From: Marasmius tenuissimus
Taxonomy: Eukaryota > Basidiomycota > Agaricomycetes > Agaricales > Marasmiaceae
Assembly: GCA_029532415.1 (NCBI GenBank)
Contig: JAQOTA010000065.1
Coordinates: 1,157,495 to 1,221,494, forward strand
Reading direction: 5' to 3'
DNA: 64,000 bases
This document shows, piece by piece, positions 45,843 to 58,324 of this stretch. Under the pieces are notes generated by a model, which was not told where the DNA came from, ran no database searches, and saw nothing but the letters and a program-made list of their open reading frames with translations. The position numbers were made by a program, and so were the translations under genes. Within the stretch, counting starts at the first letter, position 1, and each line of letters begins with the position of its first letter.

Positions 45843-48296
45843 ATGGCGCCCCTCACCGTCAACATCAAGCACTCAGGAAAGACCCACAGCGTCGAGCTCG
45901 ATCCCGAGCTTCCTCCAAAAGCCTTCAAAGAAAATGTCTATCAAGTCACCGGCGTTCCTCTGGATAGAATGAAGGTCATGGTCAAGGGAGGCGTGTTGAA
46001 GGTACGTCGGTCGAATGGTGGCTCTCGGAAGGCAGCTTAAGGGTATCTGACGTTCCAGGATGACTCAAATTGGGCAAAAATTGCCCCCAAAGCTGTATGA
46101 ACATTTTTTCTTTCAGCTTCATCGGGTAGCTGGAGTGTTGACCAAGTGCGATGGTTGATCTACCTAGGGTCAGACGTTCATGGTTATCGGTACGGCCGGG
46201 GAGCTACCCAAAGCACCCGAAAAGCCTGTCGTATTCCTGGAGGGTAAGTTCTGGACCGCTATTTAGTGACATTCATAGAACTAGACTTCCGATCTCTCCA
46301 GATATGGACGACGAGGAACTTGCTGGCGCAGTACGTGAAGATTGACTCATTGGCCGAGCCGGAGTGACTAATCGCGCTACTTACAGTTGGATGCACCGGT
46401 TGGATTGCAGAAGTGTGTGGCACCGCTCACGTCTGTTTACCTCGATAATGACCCGATCATCTAGCATGGGCAACACATGTTACATGAATGCTACCATACA
46501 AGCTCTTCGTGCTATTCCAGAACTGCAAGTTTCATTAGGAGTGTACGCCGCTGTTACGCTACATGCATTCTATGCAACGTTTTCATTCTTACGCTGTCAT
46601 TTCCGATTAGACCTCAACAAGGGCAGGCGTCTACATCCTCAGCTCCCGCTCCGGCAGTTAATGGACTGCCAGCCTCCCTTCGCGATTTGTACGCCAATAT
46701 GGCGCGAACCACGGATTCGATCAACCCCAGCTCGTTTTTGAATGTGCTAAGGCAGGCGAGTAGCGGGGCCACCGCTCCGTATCAAAGCTCGTACCTGATT
46801 GTTACTGCCTGCAAATAGGTTAACCCACAATTTGCCGAACGTGACAGAAGTGCAAAGGGCGGAGGTATGATGGCCATGATGGGTGGAGGATATTCACAGC
46901 AAGGTACCGATAGCCGATTTCTCCTCCTTGTGGGTCGGCACTGATATTAGCCCAATTTAGATGCCGAGGAATGTTACTCACAGGTCCTCAACTCTCTGAG
47001 GGAGGTGGATGTTTTGGAGGCTTTGATCCCTCCCGGTACAAACCCAGTCTCTGGCGGAAGAAGGAAATTCATTGAACAGTTCTTGATGGGTGAAATTCGG
47101 AGAGAGTGCGTCAGGCCTTCTCGATCGTTGTCCATTCAAGTTTTGATCACCGTCCTCCAAAGACTGTCTTCGGCGGAAGCGCCCGACGAGCCACCCACAG
47201 TGTCGACAGAAAAGATCATGAAGATCGAATGTAACATCACCGGCCAGACGAACTACATGCATTCCGGTATTCTTGGGGTGCGAACCTTCTCCGCGTTCAT
47301 ACAGTGACCTTACATCCTACTTTACAGGCTTTGAACTCGACACTCGAAAAGCATTCTCCCACCCTCAACCGTACGGCTGAATACACCCAAACCTCGCGGT
47401 TGACTCGTCTTCCTAGCTATCTTACGGTCCACATGGTTCGTTTTGCTTGGAAGGCTGACGTTGGCAAAAAGGCAAAGATCATGGTGAGTCGCTATCTTTC
47501 ACCTGACCATCCTATTCCTCATGACCTTCCAGAGAAAAGTCAAATTCCCAGAAGTCTACGATGCTTTGGATATCGTCACTCCCGAGCTCAAGGAGAAGTT
47601 GCTTCCCACCAGTAGGAGGTTGCAAGAGATTGAGAAGGAGAGGACCGAAAGACGCAAGGTTCGCAAGCGTACGAAGGCTACGCAGCAGGCCGCGAAAACA
47701 ACCGCTCCCACGGACGGTTCAACTGACGCGACGACGACTACGGACGATGCTTCTGCAGCACCCGTAGACGCAACCCAAGGTGGTGAGCTCGAAGATGAGA
47801 GTGTCTATCGAGAGAGGGAGCGAGTTGAATTGGAGGCTTTAAGTGATCCCTCCGTCAGGAACGACATCGGTGCAAGCTGGAGTGGGCTTTATGAGCTAGT
47901 TGGTGAGGAAATGTTTGATGCATTGTCCGCGGTTCGTTTTACTTACTACAGACAATAGCCATTGTCACGCACAAGGGAGCTGCGGCCGACTCCGGCCATT
48001 ACATTGGCTACGTCAAGAAAAACGTATTCCACCGTCCTCCACCTAAGTTGTATAACGCGTCGGGTGCTGAGGCTGCACCAAGCGCTACGAACCCCGACCC
48101 GAATGCGATGGATACCGACGACCCAGCACCCACACAAAAGAAACAGGATCCGTTCGCGTTCGAGGACGACGAGGACTGGTACAAGTTTGATGATGACAAG
48201 GTGTCGGTCTTTCCGAAGGAGAAACTCGGTACTTTGGATGGCGGAGGAGAGGATTCATCGGCGTACGTGTTGTTGTACAAATCCAAATCCGCATGA
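45843..48296 (+). CDS. UBP6: Proteasome-associated ubiquitin hydrolase UBP6/USP14
   Basis: Thirteen exons: 45843..46001, 46059..46094, 46168..46243, 46302..46330, 46387..46412, 46465..46542, 46611..46755, 46819..46903, 46961..47105, 47163..47277, 47328..47483, 47533..47902, 47959..48296; 585 aa. It trims ubiquitin chains from substrates held at the 26S proteasome. Residues 1-75 are a ubiquitin-like domain (LTVNIKHSGKTHSVEL, VKGGVLKDD). The USP domain has catalytic C114 in NMGNTCYMN, SQQDAEECYSQVL, PSYLTVHMVRFAWK and H487 in SGHYIGYV. A Lys/Arg-rich then Thr/Ala-rich insertion (roughly 365-440) makes it longer than the usual 490-500 aa. Intron 46756-46818 starts with GC, not GT; the following VNPQFAER block fixes this junction. 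Confidence 0.93.
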
Positions 48297-49108
48297 ATGG
48301 TCTGGGACCGTCTATTTTTGTTAGTAATTTGCCTATGAATCAAACGTTTTGCATGGACATGTCTTCTTCGAAGTTGCTTCTTCCACCACGTGAATTAATT
48401 AACCAGGGCCAATATTGTGCCTATCTCCAGGTATGCCCCAGGGCCAGCTGAGGTTCTTTCTTTAGTTGTGGGGGCGAATCGTGTCGAACGGGCCGCGAAT
48501 TGGGCGTGCCTCACAATCGCGTTCAGGTGAGACCTATCCATTTTAACTACTTCTCAGGTGGAACTTGCTTCATGAATGTCCAGCCACCTATCGCTTGCGA
48601 GTCGCTTCCAACGGGGCCTGCCGCCTCCTTCGAAAGTGCGCAGGAGACTGAGGAGTGCACTGTGAGCTCCACTCAGCGGTCCGGGATTCCGACGTTCCGG
48701 GAGTTCCGACAAAGCGAATGTCCGGAAACTCGGTGTTGTCGAGAAACCGCCATCATCTTGCATATGTTCTGCGATCCATTTTCTCAAAATGAAGGTGGTA
48801 GCACCACGCTCAATTGATAATGTATGACAGGTATCATTGTGATGGGGAGGTATCCAGGTGCAAGCCACAACTCATGACTACGTCTTCCAACTTAGTGACA
48901 TCGGGTGAGTGGCTTTCGATTGGCGTTCTGTATGGAAATCGGGCTCGTCTGTTGGTCGCCTGTTGATCCTTTAGCACCCGTTCAACTTTCACCACAAAAC
49001 GAAGCAACGGGAAGTCATTCAGTGAAAAATAATCTGCATGTCATCTGCCATTCCCCCTTGGTCTCGTCGAGTACTTATAGGCAAGAATATGGTTCAGAAA
49101 CCCCAGCG
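48297..49108. other. Intergenic between UBP6 and beta-xylosidase
   Basis: No supported gene. A TATA-like CTTATAGG at about 49074-49081 lies only some 30 nt upstream of the xylosidase ATG. Confidence 0.4.
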
Positions 49109-51564
49109 ATGGCACCTCGAAACCTTTCGCGCCTCATTGCCCTTAGTGCTAGCGTTCTCGCCTGTAAAGGCGCGTTCCCAGACTGCGTCAATGGTCCTTT
49201 GTCCAGCAACCTCGTGTGCGATCCAACTGCTCCTTCCCTGGATCGTGCCAAAGCACTGGTTGACGAGCTCACGACCCCGGAGATGATCCAGAACTCGGTC
49301 CACCAGTCCCCAGGCGTACCGCGCCTTGGCCTTCCACCGTATAACTGGTGGAGCGAAGCGCTTGTAAGTCCCAACGCACACTGTCATTTTCCGAAAGCTG
49401 CTAACTGCCTTCTCATGCTCAGCATGGTGTAGCTTCAAGTCCTGGAGTAGGTTTTGCACCCGCAGGACAAGATTTCAGCTTTGCTACCTCCTTTCCTGCT
49501 CCCATCACGCTGGGAGCCACCTTCGATGACTCCCTTGTCAACGCTATCACGACTGTCATCAGCACAGAAGGTCGAGCTTTCAGCAATGTCAACCGGTCAG
49601 GTATCGACTACTTTACTCCGAATATCAACCCTTTCAAGGACCCACGCTGGGGACGCGGGCAGGAAACCCCAGGTGAAGACCCGTTCCACATCGCTCAGTA
49701 CGTGTTCCAGTACGTGACGGGCCTCCAGGGTGGTGTTGCTCCAAAACCCCACTACAAGACCGTTGCTGACTGCAAACACTGGGCCGGCTACGATCTCGAG
49801 AGTATCGGCAACATCTCACGAGATGTATTCGACGCTATCATTACCCAGCAGGATCTCGCAGAATACTATTCCCCTTCTTTCCAGAGCTGCCTCCGTGATG
49901 CCAAAGTTGGCTCAATCATGTGCAGCTATAATTCCGTCAATGGCATCCCTTCGTGCGCCAATTCGTTCTTGCTGCAGGATCTCGCCCGTGACCTCTACGA
50001 GCTTGGAGACGATCAATGGGTCACTGGCGATTGTGCAGCTGTACGGGATATCTTCCAGACCCATAACTACACGACCAGTCCCGCCAATGGAACTGCTCTT
50101 GCTCTTCTTGCCGGAACTGATCTCGATTGTGGCGATAGCTACTCCCAGTACCTCGGGGACGCCCTCAATCAATCGCTCATCACGGTGGACGATCTTAAGC
50201 GGTCACAAACTAGGCTGTACAATTCTCTAATCAGGTAAGTTACAATTTGGAAACGCTAGGATGGACACTGACCGACGGACCTTCAGAGTCGGCTACTTTG
50301 ACCCCGCTGAGCAACAACCATACCGACAGCTGACTTGGGCGGATGTCAACACTCCCGAAGCGCAACAACTTGCCTACGAAGCAAGCGTTGAGGGAGTCGT
50401 CCTCCTGAAGAACGACGGAGTCCTGCCTCTCAACTCCTCGGTGAAGAATGTCGCCGTGATTGGACCCTGGGCGAACGCTACAACGCAGATGCAATCCAAC
50501 TACGCTGGTGTTGCTCCCTTCCTCATCAGTCCTCAGCAAGCCTTTAAGGATGCTGGCTTCAATGTCTCCTTTACGAATGGCACCGATATTAACTCCGATA
50601 GCACCGCAGGCTTTGAAGAGGCGCTAGCATTTGCCGGCGCTGCAGATGTGGTGATTTTCGTTGGAGGAATAGACAACTCCATCGAAGGCGAGGGGCGCGA
50701 TCGTTCACAAATCAGCTGGCCAGGAAACCAGCTAGAACTTGTCAGCCAGCTTGCTGATGTGGGAAAGCCATTCATCGTGCTTCAGATGGGAGCTGGTCAA
50801 GTCGATAGTTCCGCAATCAAAAGCAACGATAAGGTTCGGGCTTCCCTCGGTATTTCAAGAACGCTCTTGACTGATCATGGAATTTACAGGTCAACGCCCT
50901 TATCTGGGGAGGCTACCCTGGGCAGAGCGGAGGGAAAGCTCTCGTGGATATCATCACCGGTGAACAGAGTCCCGCTGGTCGTCTCCCCCTCACTCAGTAT
51001 CCCGCCGACTACGTCAACCAAGTCTCCTTCACCGACATGAACCTCCGACCGTCGAGTACGAGTACTGGTCGTACTTACAAGTGGTTCACTGGCGAGGCCA
51101 TCTACCCATTCGGGTCCGGCCTCCACTACACCACCTTCAACTTCACTTGGGCGGATGAGGGCAGTACCTACGACATCCAGTCTCTCGTCGAGGCTGCAAA
51201 CTCTTCAGGCGTTGCCCATGTCGATCTCGGCACTCTCGATACTTTTAAGGTGGATGTGACGAACACCGGCGAAGTTCAATCCGACTACGTGGCCTTGCTA
51301 TTCTCTCGTACCACTGCTGGACCATCCCCAGCACCGCTGAAGGAGCTGATATCTTATACCCGTGTGAAAGCGCTTGCAGCCGGCCAGAGTGCCACAGCAG
51401 AGTTGAAGGTCACACTTGGAACCATCGCGAGGACGGACGAGGAGGGTAACAGGGTTCTGTATCCTGGGAGTTACGAACTGCAACTTGATGCGGATGGGGC
51501 GATTACGAGAACTATTACGCTCTCTGGATCAGAGGAGACGTTGATTGCGTGGCCAAAACCATAA
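49109..51564 (+). CDS. Secreted GH3 beta-xylosidase
   Basis: Four exons: 49109..49363, 49423..50234, 50287..50833, 50890..51564; 762 aa. It should release xylose from xylo-oligosaccharides outside the cell. A signal peptide (MAPRNLSRLIALSASVLACK) is followed by the GH3 N-terminal domain: LGLPPYNWWSEALHGVA, PNINPFKDPRWGRGQETPGE and KHWAGYDLE. The nucleophile is D288 in WVTGDCAAV. The (alpha/beta)6 domain has the acid/base Glu in SIEGEGRDRSQISWPG (about residue 488). A C-terminal fibronectin-like domain follows (YPFGSGLHYTTF, LKELISYTRV). Length and motifs fit exo-1,4-beta-xylosidases over beta-glucosidases. Several NxS/T sites suggest N-glycosylation. All catalytic residues are present. Confidence 0.93.
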
Positions 51565-51802
51565 CTGAACAGTGCTCTGCCTCCTTTCTTTGCCTCAAAC
51601 GACGAGCAGAAACGCGGGGCTAATCGTGTTCTTTTGGTATGAGCGACGATTTCATTCGAAGAATGTACGTAGCTAAGTAAAAGATACAACATATATGATC
51701 ACTTCGAACGAGCAATACAACAAGAAAGCAGAGGAGATAGAGCCTTGGAAAACATACGAAATTGATACAATCCCAACCAGACCACCAGAAAATCAAGGTT
51801 TT

Positions 51803-53080
51803 CTACTCAGTTCTCTGCCTCTTGTCGTCATCCTCTTTCCCTTCTCCCTCTTCATTCGGTCGCTTGGTACCGTTTGCCTTCTCGGCTGCAGCGGGAGGGG
51901 CGGTACCTCCATTTTTGAGTGCCTCTAACTCTGTTTCTGCTCTCTGTCGGGAATTCCTCTCTTCCGTCCACATATTTCTGACCTCTTCCAGTTGCGCCTG
52001 GAGGTCACCCATAGCCTGATCCATCAGAAGCTTCTCCAAAGTCCACTTCTCGATATTCCTAGCCTCGTTCTCCTTGAGGTGGTGGATATACTGCACCGCA
52101 CGTGAGAGGATGGCACCCTTGGATTTTTCGCCAGAACCGTTAGGCACGATACGTCCAAGCTCATTGATGCCTTCGTTGATGTTACTCCTTCGCCTACGTT
52201 CCACCTCTTTCTGTTGTACGACGTGAGCGGGAAAATCAGAATAGATAGGAAGCAAGCCATACGTGATTATCCTTCCTCTGTCGTGTCCATTCATCGCTAC
52301 CCATAGCGGCACCATTTCTTCCAGTTCGTCTGGTCGTGGTAGACGCTGAAGGGGTCGTGGCCGGCGAACCTTCACTCTTTCCCTTGCCGTCGGATATCTC
52401 ACCGTCGTCATCGTCATTGGAAGTGGCACCTGCGGCCGGCTGAGTAGAGGGCATTTGAGTGGTGTTCAGGTGGCCTAAGTTTGGTGGACCTCTTGGGTGA
52501 GAGTTGGGACCTGTCTCGGTGGGGAAGCCTGGCGGGAATGTTCCTGGTGGTGCGAGTCCTTGGGGTAGAACAACAGTGGGTAATGTGGATCCTGGTGGCG
52601 CAGTAGTCCCAGGAGGAAAGGAGGCTTGTTGAAGGTTCGAAAGAGCTTGGGCCGCTGCATCTTCTTTGAGTGTACCGTCTGACCCGACCTGGCCCAGGCA
52701 ATGTCACATGAGAAACGGTGCTGACGACAGACAAGAGGATGGTGACCGCTCGCGATCACGTGTAGAAAGAAAAGAAAAGTGAAAGGCCCGTCAAAGAATC
52801 GGGAGTGAAGGCAATACGATGGGCATCAAGAAGATCAAGAATGATGACAAAATGGAATAGATTCCCGTCAAGGACCGACAAAACTCACGACTTTTCCAAT
52901 CATTCCAGGGATATGTTGGAGGAGTTGTATCAATTGATCTCTGTCGAGGGCCGGATACCCGGCAGGAAGAGATACACCTCCTCCAGCAACGGCGGGCTGA
53001 GCGGGCTGGGGTTGCGTCGATGGGGCTCCCGCCGTTGCCGGTGCTTGCGGGAGGACAGGCTCTGTTGTGCTGGGTGCCAT
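51803..53080 (-). CDS. bHLH transcription factor of the CBF1/USF type
   Basis: Three exons: 52889..53080, 52263..52688, 51803..52210; 341 aa. Residues 1-200 are Pro/Gly/Thr-rich with an acidic patch (NDDDDGEISD). The basic helix-loop-helix covers about 203-255: RQRKDNHKEVERRRR (the His/Glu/Arg pattern expected to read CACGTG), INEGINELGRIVP, KGAILSRAVQYIHHLKE. A leucine-zipper-like helix (LLMDQAMGDLQAQLEEVR) and a charged tail follow. CBF1-type factors control sulfur amino-acid genes and centromere or promoter structure in yeasts; the role here is inferred from family. The DNH/KEVE junction across the intron matches the family exactly. Convergent with the xylosidase. Confidence 0.88.
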
Positions 53081-54612
53081 TTCTGTTTATAGGACCGATC
53101 CTTGTGACAGTTCATTCAATTTCGTATCCTCAATCTCCAGTGATCTTTCACTCACCAAACTTCAAAGCTTCAGCACGTTCAACTACTCGTATGGGTTGTC
53201 CGATGTTCCGCTCGTTGACACCTTGATAGACGATGGGTCATGGTTCGATTGAATAGCACGACAATTTCAATGCGGAGAGTCCGGGAAGTGAGAAGGAACA
53301 GAAAGCTCGTTAGTCCGTAACTGGCTCAGGATATCTGCTTCACTCACTGCGATAATCCAATGACAACGAGTCCTGCGATAAAGGACCTATGATGGGTCTC
53401 AGTGAGTCCAATAAGCCTCTAACTAGATAGAATGAGTGATAGAATTACAAGAGGAAGGGTCGATGCGCTTAAGCGGATGGGGAACGGGCAGGGAGGGGGG
53501 AGTGATTTCTGGCGCGTCGGGGTGCTGACCTGGGGGGATCGTCACATGGGTGAGTGAAAGTCACACCTTTTTGAAGAAATCATGTGCTGAGACCCCGATC
53601 ACCTCTTCAATCTTTTTCCCACACAATTTTGCCACTCGTCCGCGCTTCCACCACTCAATTTTCTGGCTGCCCAAGACTTTTTCTTCATAGTAGCCTGATC
53701 CCCACAGCTTCAAGAGCATTGAGCCGTCTCTATGTTATTCTCAGACTCTCGCGCCTCAACAAGAAGCTGCAAATTGGAGCCTATCAGAGCTCAGAATAAT
53801 TTTTCGGTTAATTATGGAAGCAGTTTACGGGGTCCTTCCCCCACGCCGTCAAACACGAGGCAAACAGGTGGCACGTGGGACGCCTTCGTAGGACAGCCTT
53901 CGATCCGGGAGTACTCATAGAAATCCATACTTGACTTCTAAGTTCTAGTTTCTTCCTCATTCTTAGGTTTGGATAGGAAAGACAAAGAAGCATCGGCTGT
54001 AATTTCTTGATTGCACACGAGCTCTGTTCACCAGATGAGCTGCGGTACTTAGCAAGTTTTCAGTGAGCCCAAGTCACCGCGACATTGCCGCCGAACGACT
54101 ACCAACTCCATTCAAAGATTCGCAACCAATTACAAGCCTTGGTGTGGCTGCGGAGCCTCTGCGAATGATCAATGATCATCGATAATTAAATGTCCCCTCA
54201 CTGATCATAGGACACAATCGTCTGTGAACGGCCTGAGCCAGCCCATATCCAAGCTCTTCCCGTGATGTGAATTGAGGGTGACTATACACTCAGGGATCAC
54301 GGCCGTGATGTTGATTACTCGGGATCGCAGAGTTCATCTCAGATAATGCAGGAAGGAACGCTGCGCGGTCCTAGTGCTTCCCAGTCTGCCAAGTCTACAT
54401 GAGGCAAGACACGCTCGAGTGTTCCTCCAGCCGCCCACAGCCCATGGGCCACAGAGGAACTCTGATCAGAACAAGCCTGCCATCACAGATGTAGAAGATG
54501 AACGTTTTAAGCTTTCTCAATTCTCTATCAAAAGACATGAATGTCCATATTGTCTATCAAGTGAAAGGAAACCCAATTAAAATTCTATCATCTATGTGCT
54601 GACTGTCGAATG
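53081..54612. other. Intergenic, about 1.5 kb, between bHLH promoter and laccase 3' end
   Basis: No convincing gene. A GATC-rich stretch near 54165-54210 (GATCAATGATCATCGATAAT) is the only feature noted. Confidence 0.4.
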
Positions 54613-57209
54613 TTAGAGATCTTCAGGGGAGAGCGACGCGTAAATGGGGCACAATTCTTCCCAAGCCGCTGTATGATAGGGTTTTCAGTGCCGTGATGAG
54701 AAATGAAGTTGTCAAACAGACATACGAGGAGGGGTAACGGTGGCGTTCCAGTTCTCGGTTGCCTCAGCAAAGACGGCAGCGAATCCACTGAGAAGGGGAT
54801 GTTTTGGTCAACGCTCAAGGTGAGGAGAGAGAGATATTGAAACTTACGTCTCGAGGTGCCAGTCGATGTGGCAATGGAGGAACCATGGGCCAGGATTGTC
54901 AGTAACGAAGCGGATTGTGACCTCATCACCTCCTTTCCCGGAGTTCACGACGTCCCGGCGGACCTAGATGGACGGCAGGTTGTGAGCCTCTATTCGGCAG
55001 ATAGAATTTAGAAAAGAGGAACGTACGGGATTCTGGTAGTTATAGGTGTTGCTTCCAGCGACCCTCACGACATCGAAAGCGTGCTATATCATGGGTCGTT
55101 ATGAACATCACCTCTCTGGAATAAGTATGAAAACCTTACCCCGTGCAGATGGATAGGATGCTATCGTGTGACGAGTTAGCGGCGGCGGCCACTCCAAAGC
55201 AACGCTTGACGTACCTCCCATCCCTTCTTTCCACCGCCGGTCATAGTGATCTCAATGGTCGCATTGGGAGGAAGTGGGTACACAGATCCTTTGGGAAGAA
55301 GTTCGTCGGCCTGGAATGCGCCACTCATCACCTGCAAAAGGACCGGTAGCGAGGGTGACTCGTATTTGACATCGTTTATCATGAACTCGTTTGAGGACTG
55401 AAGAGGAAGCGAGATATCAGGAATGGAGAGAATCTATAAAAGCATGCTAGGTTACCGTTGAGAAATCGAGGTTGATGGCATGATCAACCCCTCCGGGAAT
55501 GGTTCACCAGGAGCACCGGGGTTCTCAAGGGGCTGTTGGCGAAGATTAAGATTGAGCCTTGGAGTATAAACCTCTACAGCTTCAATTACTCACATGAAGG
55601 TCCCGTTCGTCAAGCCACTTCGAAGGTTCCCAATCGGACTCTGCCGGTTCGCGCTCTGGTGCACCAACATATCGCAAAATGGCGGAGTTGATACCATCCT
55701 TGAAGCCTCCACGCCCGTTTTCGGGTTCTGAGCGGATCCCTGTGACAGAGGTTATTACCCTGCAACTCGGGACAAACAATGGCGAAGCTTACAGTAGTTA
55801 TCGACCGGCTGATTGGCTTCGAGCTATCGTGGCGTTATGAGCACTGTGGTTCTTTGACCATGAGTCGCCTTTCACACTCACAATGTAAGAGTAACGTTGG
55901 CCTGTCGAGCGCGTTAGCTTGCGTCCGTAGATGGAATCAAATCAACGATGCCTACCTGCAAATATACGGAACCCTTCGGTGTCCACGGGTTGATGGTTTA
56001 TGCTGTCTGCTTCAATGACTTTCCTTTAGGACGGTCACGCGTCGCGTCAATTTCTTTATGGTCAATGGTATCGAAGGATTAAAAACTCACATCGCGTGTT
56101 TGTCTATGTGGAACCAGAAATCGGGCTGACACCCCGTGTTGAGGACACGCATTCGGTAGCTGTCGAGAGACACATGAACACCCTAAGTCGATGTGATTGA
56201 AAAGAAAGGGCTCACCGTTTGCCTTGCTCTACTTGAACGACCGCGAGTTGGGATCGGGGACCACCCTTGTAACTGTGGCTTTTTAATGAGTCGTGAACCG
56301 TGAACCTGACACACTTCACTCACCGTCCCAGGCCGTTGATAAGAACCGAGTCGTGGTCCCTACAAAAAAGCTGAGTGGAAAGCGACAGATAGTATAAACG
56401 GAATACATACGGAAGTTCCTCTGCTAATTTCAGGGCCTTTTCGTGGTACCAGTCCGCGAGTGTAATGACGGTATTCTCTGTGGCCAAAAATGAGTCGGTG
56501 ATTCATTTCAAAAGGCTGGAAACAAGGGCTCACCATCATCCACATCATACAGGTCGGCAAATGGATCGTTGGGGTCGTAAACAACGAGGGGCCCTCTGAG
56601 TCCATCACAGTATTGGACGGCTAGAGGTCAATGTCAACAACTTGGAGAATAGCCGTCTCAGGTAGGTTGTCAACTCACACAAATGAGAGTGGTACCAAAA
56701 CGTTCCTGCTTGATCACGGGTAGGGATTTCATAGGTAAATTCGTGACCCTTCGCGATAGGGCACTGGTTGACAAAAGCTGGCCCATCCGCCCAGTTGAAT
56801 CCGCCGTCCAGGAAGAACCCATGCCAGTGCTGTGATTCGCTTGAGTTCGGTAACTCGTTCAGTGCAGTGGACTCGAGAGACACTCACAATGCTGGTGGAT
56901 TGTAACATCGACGGGTCGTTCAAGTTATTGATCAGGTTCATCTTTATCCTGTCACCCTATCATCCCAAGACCAGTACTATGATTAGAAAACGCATCACAT
57001 AAATGCGGAGGTGAACAGACCTTCTGGGCTACAATCAGTGGTCCATTAACGGAATCGCCCGCAATTGAGGCCGCACGAGAAAGACCATCGGGACTGACGA
57101 CGGCGTTGTGTATGACAAGGTCGCCCACTGGTCCAATCGTGGCTGCGAGATTGCGTCCGAGCATAGCCGCCATGGTGACAAAGGAGAGGAGAGATCGAGA
57201 GAGAGCCAT
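54613..57209 (-). pseudogene. lcc: Laccase (multicopper oxidase) with an apparent one-base frameshift
   Basis: Nineteen exons from 57209 to 54613: 57021..57209, 56888..56956, 56679..56829, 56534..56620, 56411..56477, 56324..56359, 56216..56272, 56091..56159, 55956..56023, 55882..55901, 55793..55823, 55594..55739, 55456..55532, 55215..55397, 55140..55160, 55027..55083, 54848..54963, 54726..54787, 54613..54668. Product would be about 520 aa. A signal peptide and all four copper motifs are visible: HWHG, WYHSHLSVQYCDG, HPIHLHGHAF and [12 protein letters not shown]. The residue ten after the Cys is Phe, as in high-potential laccases. Exon 13 has 77 nt between two phase-0 introns; 78 would be needed, so the frame breaks near 55491-55500. 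It may be a true defect, an allele, or a sequencing error; everything else is intact. Confidence 0.85.
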
Positions 57210-57276
57210 TTCCGAAGTAGAACTTGCGTTTGCAAAGGAGAACCTGAGGATGAAGGATACCCGCAGCGGCGCGCAA

Positions 57277-57286
57277 GTATTTATAC
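57277..57286 (-). promoter_or_regulatory. TATA box of laccase gene
   Basis: GTATAAATAC on the minus strand, about 68-77 nt upstream of the ATG. Confidence 0.65.
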
Positions 57287-58324
57287 GTTGGGAGAGAACC
57301 TTATTGAACACCCCCCTTCCGGTGGTTCTCGATGAAGGTCCGTGTCTGGAACGCGAGTTTTTACCAAGACATTTCTGACCGTAATTGTGAGAAAGGACAA
57401 GCACAATATCGTTGATAAATGCGCCCACAAGTGGGTGATCAGGCATCTTGTCACAACTCGGATGAGAATGTTACCGTCGTACCGACCAACGGTAGCGTGC
57501 ATTACAGTGTTGCGCATACAAACGCGGGAGCAGCCAAAGGGTGAGAATCTAGACAGACGTTGCCAGTGAATACTGAACCAAGCTTTTTTCGACCGGGAAT
57601 CTATGAGCCGATGGATTGCCGGGCATCTTCCCTGACGGCCTGGATGTTAAAACCTGTTGCTGGCCAGAAAGATATCGTCAGAGCGTTCTGTTTCCTGTAC
57701 TGGTCATGGATACCGGTGAAATTGTTCTTGACCGAAAGCGGAGCCAAGACGAGTAGTGGGAGTTGAAGTGAGCCGCCACCGCTTCGTGAGAGCTTTACGA
57801 ATCTGATACGGTCCTGTCACCTGTGCAGGATACCTCCGAGACATTGCTTGAATTTCTGGAATATTATTCCATCGTATTCATGTCTTGCTGGCTCTCAAAA
57901 GCCTCGATGTAGGAATTGTAGTGCATATGTACGATTCAATCATTTGCTGTGCTTGGGTGATGCCTGAGAGCTGAGCGATGCAGCCAGCTTCAGACAAAAC
58001 TGCCAGCATCATGGCGGACTTATCAGGTTGGGGTTTCAGGTGGGCCACAGCCACTGCCATGCGTCCCGCTTGGCCCGGAATTCAGGCAATACCATTACGC
58101 ACGGACCATGCCAGAGTACAAGACACCCGAGACTTGACCCTTTCTTCGTAACTCTCACGTCGGTTTGTTCCAACACATGGATTCTGGGAAAAGCAGCAGC
58201 GTCCAATGTAACGAAAAGTCCACGTCGTCACCGCCGATGGTGCAAGAGAGGCGAACTCATCGGTATAGGTGAGATCATCGAGTTTCGTCGTCTCTGAATA
58301 CCATCTGGAACGTACTTTGCAAAG
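57287..58324. other. Intergenic upstream of laccase; also holds the unresolved 5' end of the next gene
   Basis: No complete gene. The first exon(s) of the DUF202 protein starting at 58325 must lie in the right part of this interval. Confidence 0.4.

Noticed and set aside
48500..48868. ORFs of about 105 codons on both strands between UBP6 and the xylosidase
   Set aside because: No family resemblance, and they overlap each other; treated as intergenic.
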